54,835 bases of DNA from Anaerolineae bacterium. Its GTDB lineage: Bacteria > Chloroflexota > Anaerolineae > Aggregatilineales > UBA2796. Location of the stretch: positions 1 to 54,835 of the forward strand of contig JAHBVK010000044.1 in the NCBI GenBank assembly GCA_019637555.1. The letters are read 5' to 3'. The position numbers were made by a program, and so were the translations under genes. Below are positions 34,272 to 42,119 of the stretch, in pieces; the stretch's first letter is position 1, and each line of letters opens with the position of its first letter. Under the pieces are notes generated by a model that was not told the DNA's origin, did not search any database, and saw only the letters and a program-made list of their open reading frames with translations.

Positions 34272-36154
34272 TTTCACCGCGCCTCCGCTCTTATCTGATT
34301 CTGGTCGGCTGTTTGCTGGTTCTCAATGCTGTCTATTTGCCCACTTTACTCACGCAGATCAGCGGTGGACGAGATGCAGCCGGCAACATCAGCCCTTATA
34401 TGGATGATGTCGGGGAGATACAGGTTGCGCTCAACGTTTGGGGCACCATTCATCATACGGGTTATCCGCTCTATACTGTCCTCGGCAACATCTGTGTAGC
34501 AGTGTTACGTGTACTTGGACTGAATCCTGCAGCCGCACCTGCGATTTATGCACTGCTGTGGGGACTGCTAGGCTTGGCAGTTTTCTACTTGCTGTTACTG
34601 AACCTCACTGCTAAGCCGTTGATTGCTGCCGCCTGCACCTTGATTCTCGGTCTGACGCGCACCATCTGGATTCACAACATCATCGCTGAGGTCTACAGCA
34701 TGAGCTTCGCGCTGTCGATGCTGCTTGTTGCCATCGCTCTGTGGCGCGGTGAGATGACAGTTCGGCGGCTCTGGCTGTTGGCACTTGTCGGCGGAATCGG
34801 AGTCGCGCACCATCGTCTAATTTTTTTCCTCACCCCCGGTTTATTTGTTGCTGTGCTTCCCCATCTCCGCTTACAAGGTCGGCGGCTGATTTCAGTCTTG
34901 CTTGTGGCGCTGCTCATCGGCTTGCTTGGGTTTATCCCCTATATCTATTTGCCTCTGCGGGCACAAGCAGGCGCGGCGTGGGTCTATGGCGATCCCTCAA
35001 CGTTTTCTGGCTTCTGGCATGAATTTACAGGTGCTGAAGCCGCCTTCCTGATGCAGCCATCGTCATCTCTGATCGATGATCTGCGTGACTCGCTGAACAT
35101 TATCGTTACTGAGCTTCAACCTTTTCTGGCTGTAATCTCCCTATCCGCGTGCCTCTATGCGTTGACACGACCACGCCATCGCCGCGAAATGCTGATTGCA
35201 CTTCTTTGCATTGCTATGCCCTTCATTTACCTGATTGTGCAGCATCGTGTGGTTATGCCACAAGCTGTTGCCATGCCAATCATCGCGGTACTTGTGTTGG
35301 GACTTGGACTGGCACTCGACACGCAATCGCTGTCGACTCTCAGCTCGCGTCTTGCGCTTTGGTTCATGGCAGTTACCACAATCTTTCTTAGCCTTACACT
35401 AATCATCGCCAATCAAGATTTCATTCTCGGTTTAACCAAGGATCAGACCGGATTGAGGATGATTGAAACGGCGCAGCGTGTCCCGCGTGATGGTGGTCAC
35501 GCCGTCCTAATGCTGCCGTGGGGACCAAACTACACCGCAGTTGGATTCTCCAAGTATGTGACGGGCGAAAATGCTGATCTCCGCCTTATCCCGCACACCG
35601 TGGACTTCAGGTCGCTGGCGCGGGAAAATGATCGCATCTACACTTTCAAGGATGTTTTCTATCGCTTCGGACTGGATTTTTGGGATGCTCAGTTCGGGCG
35701 CGTCTATCTCTCTACGGCGGCTGAAGATGTTATCGCCATCAAGCGTGAACCACTTATCGCGCAGCCGTTACCGGATGAAATCCCTGTAACCGATGGTATT
35801 TTTCTGCGCTCCCTTAGTGCGTGTAACGATGCCAACGAGTTGCAAATCACCATCGTTTGGCGTGCCCAACATCGACCCGGTCGTGATTTTAGAGTTTTCG
35901 TCCATCTGCTCAGTGCTCAGAGTGATGTGCCGCTGACTCAGGCGGATAGTACAGCGCCGGTATATGGTTGGTATCCTACTTCGCGCTGGAGCGCTGGAGA
36001 AGTGATCTACGATCTTTATACTCTACCTCGTTTACCGGACGGGGTTCGCCTCGCAGTGGGAATGTACGAACAGGTAAACGATGAATTTCGCAACTATGGA
36101 CGAACCGTTTTACCGCTAGATTTTGCCTTATCGTGCGATGCATTGAAGCCCTGA
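34268..36154 (+). CDS. DUF2723 / GT-C-like integral membrane glycosyltransferase
   Basis: A 628-residue protein with about 11 membrane helices and a soluble C-terminal domain of about 200 residues. The first outer loop carries the family signature: acidic Asp46-Asp47 and Glu50 (MDDVGEIQVA), then GTIHHTGYPLY with His62-His63. Relatives have been linked to protein O-glycosylation from lipid-linked sugars, with the acidic loop as active site. The C-terminal part (FRVFVHLLSAQ, GWYPTSRWSAGEVI, LPRLPDGVRLAVGMYE) looks like a beta-sandwich carbohydrate-binding unit. GTG start overlapping the MFS stop. It is followed by a lipoprotein and an epimerase, so a surface-glycosylation cluster is likely. Confidence 0.8.
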   Translation: MISPRLRSYLILVGCLLVLNAVYLPTLLTQISGGRDAAGNISPYMDDVGEIQVALNVWGTIHHTGYPLYTVLGNICVAVLRVLGLNPAAAPAIYALLWGLLGLAVFYLLLLNLTAKPLIAAACTLILGLTRTIWIHNIIAEVYSMSFALSMLLVAIALWRGEMTVRRLWLLALVGGIGVAHHRLIFFLTPGLFVAVLPHLRLQGRRLISVLLVALLIGLLGFIPYIYLPLRAQAGAAWVYGDPSTFSGFWHEFTGAEAAFLMQPSSSLIDDLRDSLNIIVTELQPFLAVISLSACLYALTRPRHRREMLIALLCIAMPFIYLIVQHRVVMPQAVAMPIIAVLVLGLGLALDTQSLSTLSSRLALWFMAVTTIFLSLTLIIANQDFILGLTKDQTGLRMIETAQRVPRDGGHAVLMLPWGPNYTAVGFSKYVTGENADLRLIPHTVDFRSLARENDRIYTFKDVFYRFGLDFWDAQFGRVYLSTAAEDVIAIKREPLIAQPLPDEIPVTDGIFLRSLSACNDANELQITIVWRAQHRPGRDFRVFVHLLSAQSDVPLTQADSTAPVYGWYPTSRWSAGEVIYDLYTLPRLPDGVRLAVGMYEQVNDEFRNYGRTVLPLDFALSCDALKP

Positions 36155-36179
36155 AAGGTCGGCGCTACAATTCCGCTCC

Positions 36180-37109
36180 ATGATCAAGCGACTCTTATTT
36201 CTCGCACTTATCTTGCTGATCTCAGGCTGTAACGGCGCAGCACCCACCGCGGACCCCAATGATCCGATCCTGACGGGTGTGGATGCGCTTCCTAAGCAGC
36301 TTGCTACGATCTATCTGTCACCTACACCAGAGCAACTAGAGCTGCAAGCAACTCAGTTGCAGTCAACACTACAAAATCAGTTGCCGACGGCTACGCTCGC
36401 GCCTGCCACCTATACGCCGACTCTGCCACCACATGTAGGCGTCTTTCTCGGCGAAGCGACCTTTGAAGCAGGTGATGTGCTGAACAAGAAGCCGATTGGT
36501 ACACCTTCCTCGCGGGGGCTTCCGGGCAGCATCCAGCCCGGCATTCCAGTAAGTGTGCCGACAGTGGTCGTTAGCAATCCGGGAGTTAACCTGCCTCCAG
36601 CAACAGGCATTACCACTGGCAACTGTACGATACCTGCTGCGCCTCAATTTGCTAACCCTGCACAGAATGCGCTGATACGCGGTCAACTTGGCTGTCCGGT
36701 AACTGGAGAGATCAACGTCACACTAGTGATTCAGCCTTTCCAAAAAGGCTTCATGATCTGGCGCGATACACGACAAATCTACGCACTCTCTTTCGCTGCC
36801 ATCCAGAGTGGCGCGGCATCCGATACACTTTGGATTTCTCCCGACTCGTGGGCAGAGGGGCAGCCAGAAAGCGATGGCTCCTTCGTGCCTCCGGCTGGTT
36901 TACTGCAACCTGTTCGCGGTTTCGGTTTAGTCTGGCGCACTAATCAGCAAATCAGAGACGCACTTGGCTGGGCAACTAGTGGTGAACAGCCTTATCAGGG
37001 TATTTGGCAAGATTTCGAGCGTGGTTGGATGATGACCAGTGCCGATGGTCGAGTATTTGCCCTTATCCCCGGTAGCCCAACGGGCGTACACTTCGGCTTA
37101 TTACAATGA
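36180..37109 (+). CDS. Predicted lipoprotein with LGFP-like repeats
   Basis: A 309-residue protein. A lipoprotein signal peptide ends in LISGC (Cys17). A Thr/Pro/Gln-rich stretch (about 45-85) and a Pro-rich middle follow. The C-terminal 150 residues show repeats like those of LGFP wall-binding proteins: GQLGCPVTGE, GFMIWRDTRQIYALS, DALGWATSGEQPYQG, FERGWMMTSADGRVFAL. It probably sits on the outer face of the membrane and touches the wall. It follows the DUF2723 gene by 25 bases and precedes the epimerase by 32, within one probable transcript. Confidence 0.75.
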   Translation: MIKRLLFLALILLISGCNGAAPTADPNDPILTGVDALPKQLATIYLSPTPEQLELQATQLQSTLQNQLPTATLAPATYTPTLPPHVGVFLGEATFEAGDVLNKKPIGTPSSRGLPGSIQPGIPVSVPTVVVSNPGVNLPPATGITTGNCTIPAAPQFANPAQNALIRGQLGCPVTGEINVTLVIQPFQKGFMIWRDTRQIYALSFAAIQSGAASDTLWISPDSWAEGQPESDGSFVPPAGLLQPVRGFGLVWRTNQQIRDALGWATSGEQPYQGIWQDFERGWMMTSADGRVFALIPGSPTGVHFGLLQ

Positions 37110-37141
37110 GAACTTATCACTAGATTGACTGAGGCGAATAA

Positions 37142-38065
37142 ATGAAGTTTCTGATTACCGGAGGCGCGGGCTTTATCGGTTCTGCGCTGGCGAATCGATT
37201 AGTGTCGCAAGGTAATGATGTTCGTGTATTGGATGATATTAGCGCAGGCGATCCAAGCCGTTTGCACAAAGATATTTCGTTTACACGCGGCGATGTCAGT
37301 GACGTACCCAAAATGTGGACACTCCTTCAAGGCGTGGAATGTGTGTACCATCTTGCAGCGCGCGTCTCCGTGCCAGAGAGCGTACTTTATCCACGCGACT
37401 ACAACGCTGTAAATGTTGGGGGTACAGTTAGCGTTCTTGAAGCTATGCGCGATGCTGGCGTCAAGCGAGTAGTTCTAAGTTCCTCCGGTCCGGTCTATGG
37501 CGAACAGCCCAGCCAACCGCTGCAAGAAGATATGCGCCCAGATCCCCGCTCACCCTATGCTGTCAGCAAACTCGCTGCCGAATATTACGTTCGCACTACG
37601 GGGATCCTCTGGAATATCGAGACGGTGAGCCTGCGTATCTTCAACGCCTATGGTCCCGGTCAGCAGTTGCCGGCAGCCCACCCACCAGTGATTCCGGCAT
37701 ATCTCAAACAAGTCTTGCGTGGCGGTTCTATCGTAATCTTCGGTTCTGGTGAGCAAACTCGCGACTATGTGTACATTGATGACGTTGTCGATGCGTTGAT
37801 CGCTGCAGCTACGGCACAGAACGTGGATCGGCAGGTGATCAATGTAGGTAGTGGAGTGGAAACTAGTATGAATGCACTGGTGGACACGATTGCACAGGTA
37901 ACCAACAAGACGCCTTCTGTCATCCGTAACCCCAAAGAAAGTGGCGGTGTTTCGCGGATGCGCGCTGATCTTACCCTTGCCGCTGCCAAGCTCAATTTTA
38001 GACCACAGTATAAGCTGGTAGAGGGCTTGCGCCAGATGGTCGCGCTGGACTCCCGCTTCCACTAA
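37142..38065 (+). CDS. NAD-dependent sugar-nucleotide epimerase/dehydratase
   Basis: A 307-residue extended SDR enzyme of the UDP-glucose 4-epimerase group. It has TGGAGFIG (6-13), the catalytic Ser113-115 cluster (LSSSGPVYG), Tyr139-x3-Lys143 (SPYAVSK), NAYGPGQ, and RDYVYIDDVVDAL in the C-terminal half. It converts one nucleotide sugar into another in the cytoplasm, for surface glycans; the exact substrate cannot be read. The C-terminal region is short (ends LRQMVALD). It is last in the MFS-DUF2723-lipoprotein row. A strong hairpin at 38090-38123 follows. Confidence 0.88.
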   Translation: MKFLITGGAGFIGSALANRLVSQGNDVRVLDDISAGDPSRLHKDISFTRGDVSDVPKMWTLLQGVECVYHLAARVSVPESVLYPRDYNAVNVGGTVSVLEAMRDAGVKRVVLSSSGPVYGEQPSQPLQEDMRPDPRSPYAVSKLAAEYYVRTTGILWNIETVSLRIFNAYGPGQQLPAAHPPVIPAYLKQVLRGGSIVIFGSGEQTRDYVYIDDVVDALIAAATAQNVDRQVINVGSGVETSMNALVDTIAQVTNKTPSVIRNPKESGGVSRMRADLTLAAAKLNFRPQYKLVEGLRQMVALDSRFH

Positions 38066-38089
38066 TGGACGAATCGTTTAGCAAAACGC

Positions 38090-38123
38090 GACAGCCGCTT
38101 ACGCAAATACGTGAGCGGCTGTC
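38090..38123 (+). terminator. Long hairpin after the epimerase gene
   Basis: GACAGCCGCTTACG (38090-38103) pairs with CGTGAGCGGCTGTC (38110-38123) over 14 pairs with one G-T. There is no T-run, but its place 25 bases after the stop fits a transcript end. Confidence 0.55.
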
Positions 38124-38194
38124 GTCAGTGGTACCTAATATGGACTACGTGATACCGGAGTTATCCCTCTTAGCTTACAACCCTAGAACAGAGA

Positions 38195-38299
38195 CTAGGA
38201 TTTGGGCCACGGTGGCGGCAGGATCGGCGGGATAGGTACAGGTCCTTGCTGGATGAGATCACGAATGTCTGTCCGCTTGTCCATGATTTGACGCTCCAT
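38195..38299 (-). CDS. Possible 34-residue proline-rich peptide
   Basis: A minus-strand ATG frame with a charged first half (MERQIMDKRTDIRDLIQQ) and a proline-rich end (GPVPIPPILPPPWPKS). No ribosome site is seen. The ordered two-part composition makes it look like a peptide, but chance is a fair alternative. No family is recognised. Confidence 0.2.
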   Translation of the reverse strand: MERQIMDKRTDIRDLIQQGPVPIPPILPPPWPKS

Positions 38300-38599
38300 G
38301 TGCCCGAATGGAGGGCACGAACTCAGTTGACGAACGGCAATTGCTGCCACTCGTCAGTGTTTCAAATTTGGAGCAGGGGATCAGCAGCACAGCGCCAAAA
38401 ATCGGACAGTTTTCTGCCAGCTTACAAGCCGCGTTAAAGCAGCCAGCATGGTTGGATTTGCTTAGTCTTGGCTAAAAGAGGGTCAATTAACAGCATTTAG
38501 CGACGCGTTGGGGATTGGCATGCAGCTTGAACATGCGCGGAGTTGTAACGGTGTTGTTAAATTTGTCACAATGCACAGCGGTTGTTAACCAATTCAGTC

Positions 38600-38628
38600 T
38601 TTACATGGTGGGGTCGCCATGATATAAC
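38600..38628 (+). promoter_or_regulatory. Sigma70-type promoter of 6S RNA
   Basis: TTTACA (38600-38605) and TATAAC (38623-38628) are 17 bases apart. The start falls near 38635, exactly where the closing stem of the RNA begins. Confidence 0.75.
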
Positions 38629-38635
38629 AAGCTCA

Positions 38636-38810
38636 CCTGCCGTGCGCGTGATGTCGCACCCATGTTTTGAGCCAACACCCATCAAGAGGGACGTTTAGTC
38701 TGGGGGGAGCGCGGTAGTCCTGCGTCGGTCAAGGCGCTAACCCCGGTCAGGCGACCCACCTGCGAAAGCAGGTTCAAAACTACGCGTCCACACGGTACGG
38801 CGGGCAATAT
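38636..38810 (+). ncRNA. ssrS: 6S RNA
   Basis: The stretch folds like 6S RNA, which binds the housekeeping RNA polymerase by mimicking an open promoter. The closing stem pairs CCTGCCGT (38636-38643) with ACGGCGGG (38797-38804) and continues inside with CGCGT/ACGCG. A TTTTGAGCCAACACC stretch follows as in other 6S RNAs. The upper arm pairs AGCGC (38708-38712) with GCGCT (38734-38738) and GGGG with CCCC. In the 3' side of the central bubble sits the hairpin ACCTGC-GAAA-GCAGGT (38758-38773). A promoter lies at the right distance before it and a terminator right after. Identification is by motif and fold, not by a model search. Confidence 0.75.
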
Positions 38811-38820
38811 CCAGAAAACG

Positions 38821-38848
38821 AAATCCTCCCAACTGGGAGGATTTTTTT
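38821..38848 (+). terminator. Rho-independent terminator of 6S RNA
   Basis: AAATCCTCCC (38821-38830) pairs with GGGAGGATTT (38835-38844) around AACT; a run of seven T's ends at 38848. It also lies just after the minus-strand small gene ending at 38855. Confidence 0.88.
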
Positions 38849-38854
38849 ATTGAG

Positions 38855-39082
38855 TCAGATGCACGTATTTCCAGACGATCTCTTCATCTGTTCTTTTCCA
38901 TTTAATCGTAACGCCACAGTTGTAGCCAGTCGGACACTGAGTTCAACATAACCCAACATCAACCTGAGATGCTCGACAGCTTGCTGGCGAACCCGACTAT
39001 CGAGTTCCTGTACTCGCAGCTTATCCGGATCTTTCGCTTTTGACGCTGCGACTAGTTTCTGAAATTGCTGCAATAGTGTCAT
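38855..39082 (-). CDS. Small helical protein, convergent with 6S RNA
   Basis: A 75-residue predicted all-helical protein of no known family: MTLLQQFQKLVAASKAKDP, then QELDSRVRQQAVEHLRLMLGYVELSVRLATTVAL. It has heptad-like spacing and might form a coiled coil or helical bundle. A weak AGGT lies about ten bases before the ATG. Codon use is normal for the window. In many proteobacteria the gene beside 6S RNA is ygfA; this protein is unrelated. Whether it is translated is moderately likely. Confidence 0.5.
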   Translation of the reverse strand: MTLLQQFQKLVAASKAKDPDKLRVQELDSRVRQQAVEHLRLMLGYVELSVRLATTVALRLNGKEQMKRSSGNTCI

Positions 39083-39296
39083 TGTTGAAATTACCTATGC
39101 CCTACTTAAAAACCACAATATCATTTCATGGTATAGTGTTTGTCGATGTTATCTAAAGGTAGCAATAGGAGACAAGCGCTTACTTAAGGTTTCGATCTAT
39201 GCTTGACTTGCCGCCTTCACACTTATATACTTTGACCGCTTTCGACCTTTTGTCCGGCTTTTCACAAACAGTACTTTAGTAAGTCTCAAATTCATT

Positions 39297-40166
39297 ATGC
39301 AGCGTGAGCGAGTAGCCGACGACATTTACGTATTCACCAGTGATCTATACGCGCAGGTAACGGCGGGACTGATCCTTAGTTCCGACGGCGCTATCTTGAT
39401 AGATACACTGTTATTCCCCGAGGAAACCCGCGCCATCCGCAATTTTGTGGAAGGGCGGTTGGGTTGTCCGGTGCGCTATGTGGTTAACACCCACTATCAC
39501 GCCGATCATACCTACGGCACTTGCCTCTTCCCCGATGCTACTGTGGTTGCCCATGAAAAATGCTTTGAATTGCTAAACACGCGCGGGCGGGAAGGCTTGG
39601 AACAAGCACGCGGTATCATGTCCGAGTTCAAGCCCGTACAAGTAGTGCTGCCGCAGCTCGTTTTTGAAGGCAATCCGCTGACACTGCATGCGGGCAACAA
39701 AACGCTGCAATTGTGGCACACACCCGGTCACAGTCCTGATTCAGTTGTTTGTCTGGTCAAGGAAGATCGGGTGCTGTTCGCTGCTGACACGCTAATGCCG
39801 ATCCCGCACTTCGTGGATGGCAGCTATGACGATTTCCTACATACCCTTACCACTTTGCAGCACAATAACTACGAGTGCATCGTACAGGGACACGGCGAAA
39901 TCGTTCTGCGTGGCGAGATCGAAGAGAAGATTCAGACCGACATCAAGTATCTACATCAAGTCAAGCGTTACGTCGAGAACGCAAAGAACAAAGCTGATCC
40001 CGATGGCTACCTCAAGCGCGTTGATATTGAACGCTGCGGCAAGAGTCGCATTCTGCTCAGTGGTCATGTTCAGCAGCTACATTTAGCAAACTTGCGCACT
40101 TTGTATCGACAGATGTATGGTGAGTTTGAACCTGTAGCGACGTCCACTGAGCAGCAGTCTGAATAA
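39297..40166 (+). CDS. MBL-fold metallo-hydrolase
   Basis: A 289-residue metallo-beta-lactamase-fold hydrolase with an intact two-metal site: His66, His68, Asp70 and His71 (NTHYHADHTYG), His145 (HTPGHSPDS), Asp164 (FAADTLMP), and a last His in VQGHGEIV. The general type is of SoxH/quinoprotein-linked or lactonase-like members; the substrate is unknown. The C-terminal 80 residues are helical and rich in Lys/Arg. The ATG at 39297 has no clear ribosome site. It lies 98 bases before the TPR-Thr/Pro gene on the same strand; a functional link is not visible. Confidence 0.88.
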   Translation: MQRERVADDIYVFTSDLYAQVTAGLILSSDGAILIDTLLFPEETRAIRNFVEGRLGCPVRYVVNTHYHADHTYGTCLFPDATVVAHEKCFELLNTRGREGLEQARGIMSEFKPVQVVLPQLVFEGNPLTLHAGNKTLQLWHTPGHSPDSVVCLVKEDRVLFAADTLMPIPHFVDGSYDDFLHTLTTLQHNNYECIVQGHGEIVLRGEIEEKIQTDIKYLHQVKRYVENAKNKADPDGYLKRVDIERCGKSRILLSGHVQQLHLANLRTLYRQMYGEFEPVATSTEQQSE

Positions 40167-40263
40167 CGTTTCCGTAACCAACATAATCCCGTGATAGAAT
40201 CAGCGCATCGGATTCCTTGTGGCAATCCGCCGCGAGGTCGCGTTGGTGAGGTAATGCTGCCGC

Positions 40264-41016
40264 ATGTCTCAGGAAGATCTGAATCTGCGCCTTAACGAAG
40301 CTATCGCCTTGATCAAATCTGGTCAGGTCGCGCAGGCAAGGCAAATTCTCCTTCAACTTAGCCAACAATATCCGGGCAGCGAATTGGTCTGGATGTGGCG
40401 AGCTACAGCCAGCGCCGATCCGTCCGAGCGCATCGCTATGTTGCGGCAAACCTTAGCGATCAACCCGCGCAACGAAAAAGCGCGGGCGGCATATCTACAG
40501 CTTACGGGGGAAGAACCGCCTCAACCACCACCGCCACCACCTGTTCGACCAGTTGTGTCTGAAGCCGCCACACCAACCGGTGGAGATGGAGCCAATACCA
40601 AAATAGTGGAGCAGTTGCTTATCGTCGTGCTGGCGGCTGCCGCGATTCTGATCGGCTTGTTGCTGATCAACAATGTCGTTATTCCGCGCTTGCGCCCAAC
40701 TTCAACGCCAACTCCGAGTCGCACCCCTCGCCCAACGATTACCTTGACGCCAACTGTGCCGACGCCAACTCTGACACCGAGCTATACTCCCGGCGGACCA
40801 ACTATCACGCCACCGGGACCGACCTTGCCGCCCACGTGGACGCCGCGTCCTTCAATTACGCCTCGACTGACCAGTACGCCACGTGATACGGTGCCGCCCC
40901 CACCGACCAACACATTGCCACCAACGCGCACCTTAACGCCAAGCTTTACACCGTTCCCAACTCGGACTCCATTCCCGACGGATACACCTCAAGCTAACGT
41001 AACGGAGTCGTCGTGA
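40264..41016 (+). CDS. TPR - membrane helix - Thr/Pro stalk protein
   Basis: A 250-residue protein. Residues 5-80 form two or three TPR-like helix pairs (LNEAIALIKSGQVAQARQIL). A poly-Pro tract (86-93) leads to one membrane helix (about 115-140; LLIVVLAAAAILIGLLLI). The last 105 residues are almost only Thr, Pro, Ser and Arg in units such as PTPSRTPRPT. The TPR part would be inside the cell and the stalk outside, perhaps spanning the wall and O-glycosylated; that is inference. Its stop overlaps the GTG start of the first FemAB gene by four bases, which ties it to wall cross-bridge synthesis. Confidence 0.75.
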   Translation: MSQEDLNLRLNEAIALIKSGQVAQARQILLQLSQQYPGSELVWMWRATASADPSERIAMLRQTLAINPRNEKARAAYLQLTGEEPPQPPPPPPVRPVVSEAATPTGGDGANTKIVEQLLIVVLAAAAILIGLLLINNVVIPRLRPTSTPTPSRTPRPTITLTPTVPTPTLTPSYTPGGPTITPPGPTLPPTWTPRPSITPRLTSTPRDTVPPPPTNTLPPTRTLTPSFTPFPTRTPFPTDTPQANVTESS

Positions 41017-42119
41017 CGTTCTCGGTTGCCGTAGATATTGAGGCACAACTTTGGGATAACTTCGTCGCTGCTCATCCTGACGCTCATACGCTGCAATCGG
41101 CGGATTGGGCGCGCTTAAAAGGAGCATTCGGCTGGTCATCTCAGCGCGTCGCTGTGTTTGACGACTCGCATATCGTGGCTGGTGCGCAAATTCTCTTTCG
41201 CCCGCTGCCACTGCGACTCGGCATGATGGCATATACTCCGGCGGGACCCCTGTTCGCTACAGATGAATCCGCCAATAACAAGCTGTGGGACGTGATCCAT
41301 CGCACTGCGAGATCGCACCACGCTGCATTTCTTAAGGTCGAGCCTTGTAACTGGTATCGTCTGCGACCCGATCTACCAAATCGCCTTGTGCGTGCCGGAT
41401 TACGGATCAGCCCGCAGACAGTGCAGCCACCGCGTACTGTAGTCCTAGACATCAGTGCGGATGAGGAAACGATTCTCAGCCGCATGAATCAATCCACGCG
41501 GCGTAAAGTTCGGATGAAAGAGAAGAAGCAGATCGATGTCCGCGAGGGCACACAGGCTGATGTTGGCAGCTTCACCCGCTTAATGGGCGTGACTGGATCG
41601 CGGGACAATTTTAGTGTGCACGAACCAGCCTATTACGAAAAGGCATTCTCGCTATTCTCATCGGGTGAACGCTGCGTACTGCTGCTGGCATCGTATCAGG
41701 GCAAAGACTTAGCGGGCGTAATGATCTTCCGTAGCGGTGACAACGCCTACTATCTTTATGGCGCTTCTTCCAACGAGGAGCGTAATCGGATGCCCACCTA
41801 CATTTTGCAGCTAGAGGCGATCCGTTGGGCAAAGCGGCACGGCGCAATCCGCTACGATCTCTGGGGTATCCCCGATGAAGATGAGGCAACTTTAGAAGCA
41901 CAATTCGAGCGTCGGCGTGATGGTCTGTGGGGTGTCTATGGCGCGAAACGTGGTTTTGGTGGCAAAGTAGTGCGTAGTGTAGGCGCTTGGGATAAGCCGT
42001 ACAATCCGATCCTGTACGCAGGCTATCAGTGGATCGTTAATCGTCGCCAACAGAAGGCACAGGCAGTTCTTGACTCCGAATCTGAAACTCCAATCGGTGA
42101 ATCCGACTCAGTGGAATGA
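41013..42119 (+). CDS. FemAB-type peptidoglycan bridge aminoacyltransferase, copy 1
   Basis: A 368-residue transferase of the FemX/FemAB family, with two GNAT-like folds. It shows the family start (HTLQSADWARLKGAFGW), the middle NQSTRRKVRMKEKK basic segment, and YLYGASSNEERNRMPTYILQLEAIRWAKRHG with RYDLWGIPD. The family adds amino acids from aminoacyl-tRNA to lipid II side chains to build interpeptide bridges. The coiled-coil arm of staphylococcal FemA is absent, as in FemX. GTG start overlapping the previous stop (GTGA). It shares its layout with the next gene, which it overlaps by 50 bases; the two arose by tandem duplication. Confidence 0.87.
   Translation: MTFSVAVDIEAQLWDNFVAAHPDAHTLQSADWARLKGAFGWSSQRVAVFDDSHIVAGAQILFRPLPLRLGMMAYTPAGPLFATDESANNKLWDVIHRTARSHHAAFLKVEPCNWYRLRPDLPNRLVRAGLRISPQTVQPPRTVVLDISADEETILSRMNQSTRRKVRMKEKKQIDVREGTQADVGSFTRLMGVTGSRDNFSVHEPAYYEKAFSLFSSGERCVLLLASYQGKDLAGVMIFRSGDNAYYLYGASSNEERNRMPTYILQLEAIRWAKRHGAIRYDLWGIPDEDEATLEAQFERRRDGLWGVYGAKRGFGGKVVRSVGAWDKPYNPILYAGYQWIVNRRQQKAQAVLDSESETPIGESDSVE

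Larger units (their letters stand above)
38066..38599. other. Intergenic stretch of 534 bases before the 6S RNA
   Basis: Apart from the hairpin at 38090-38123, this stretch holds no credible gene on the plus strand. On the minus strand a 34-codon frame at 38195-38299 has a proline-rich end. The part from 38300 to 38599 shows no feature that could be recognised; it ends at the 6S promoter. Confidence 0.4.
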
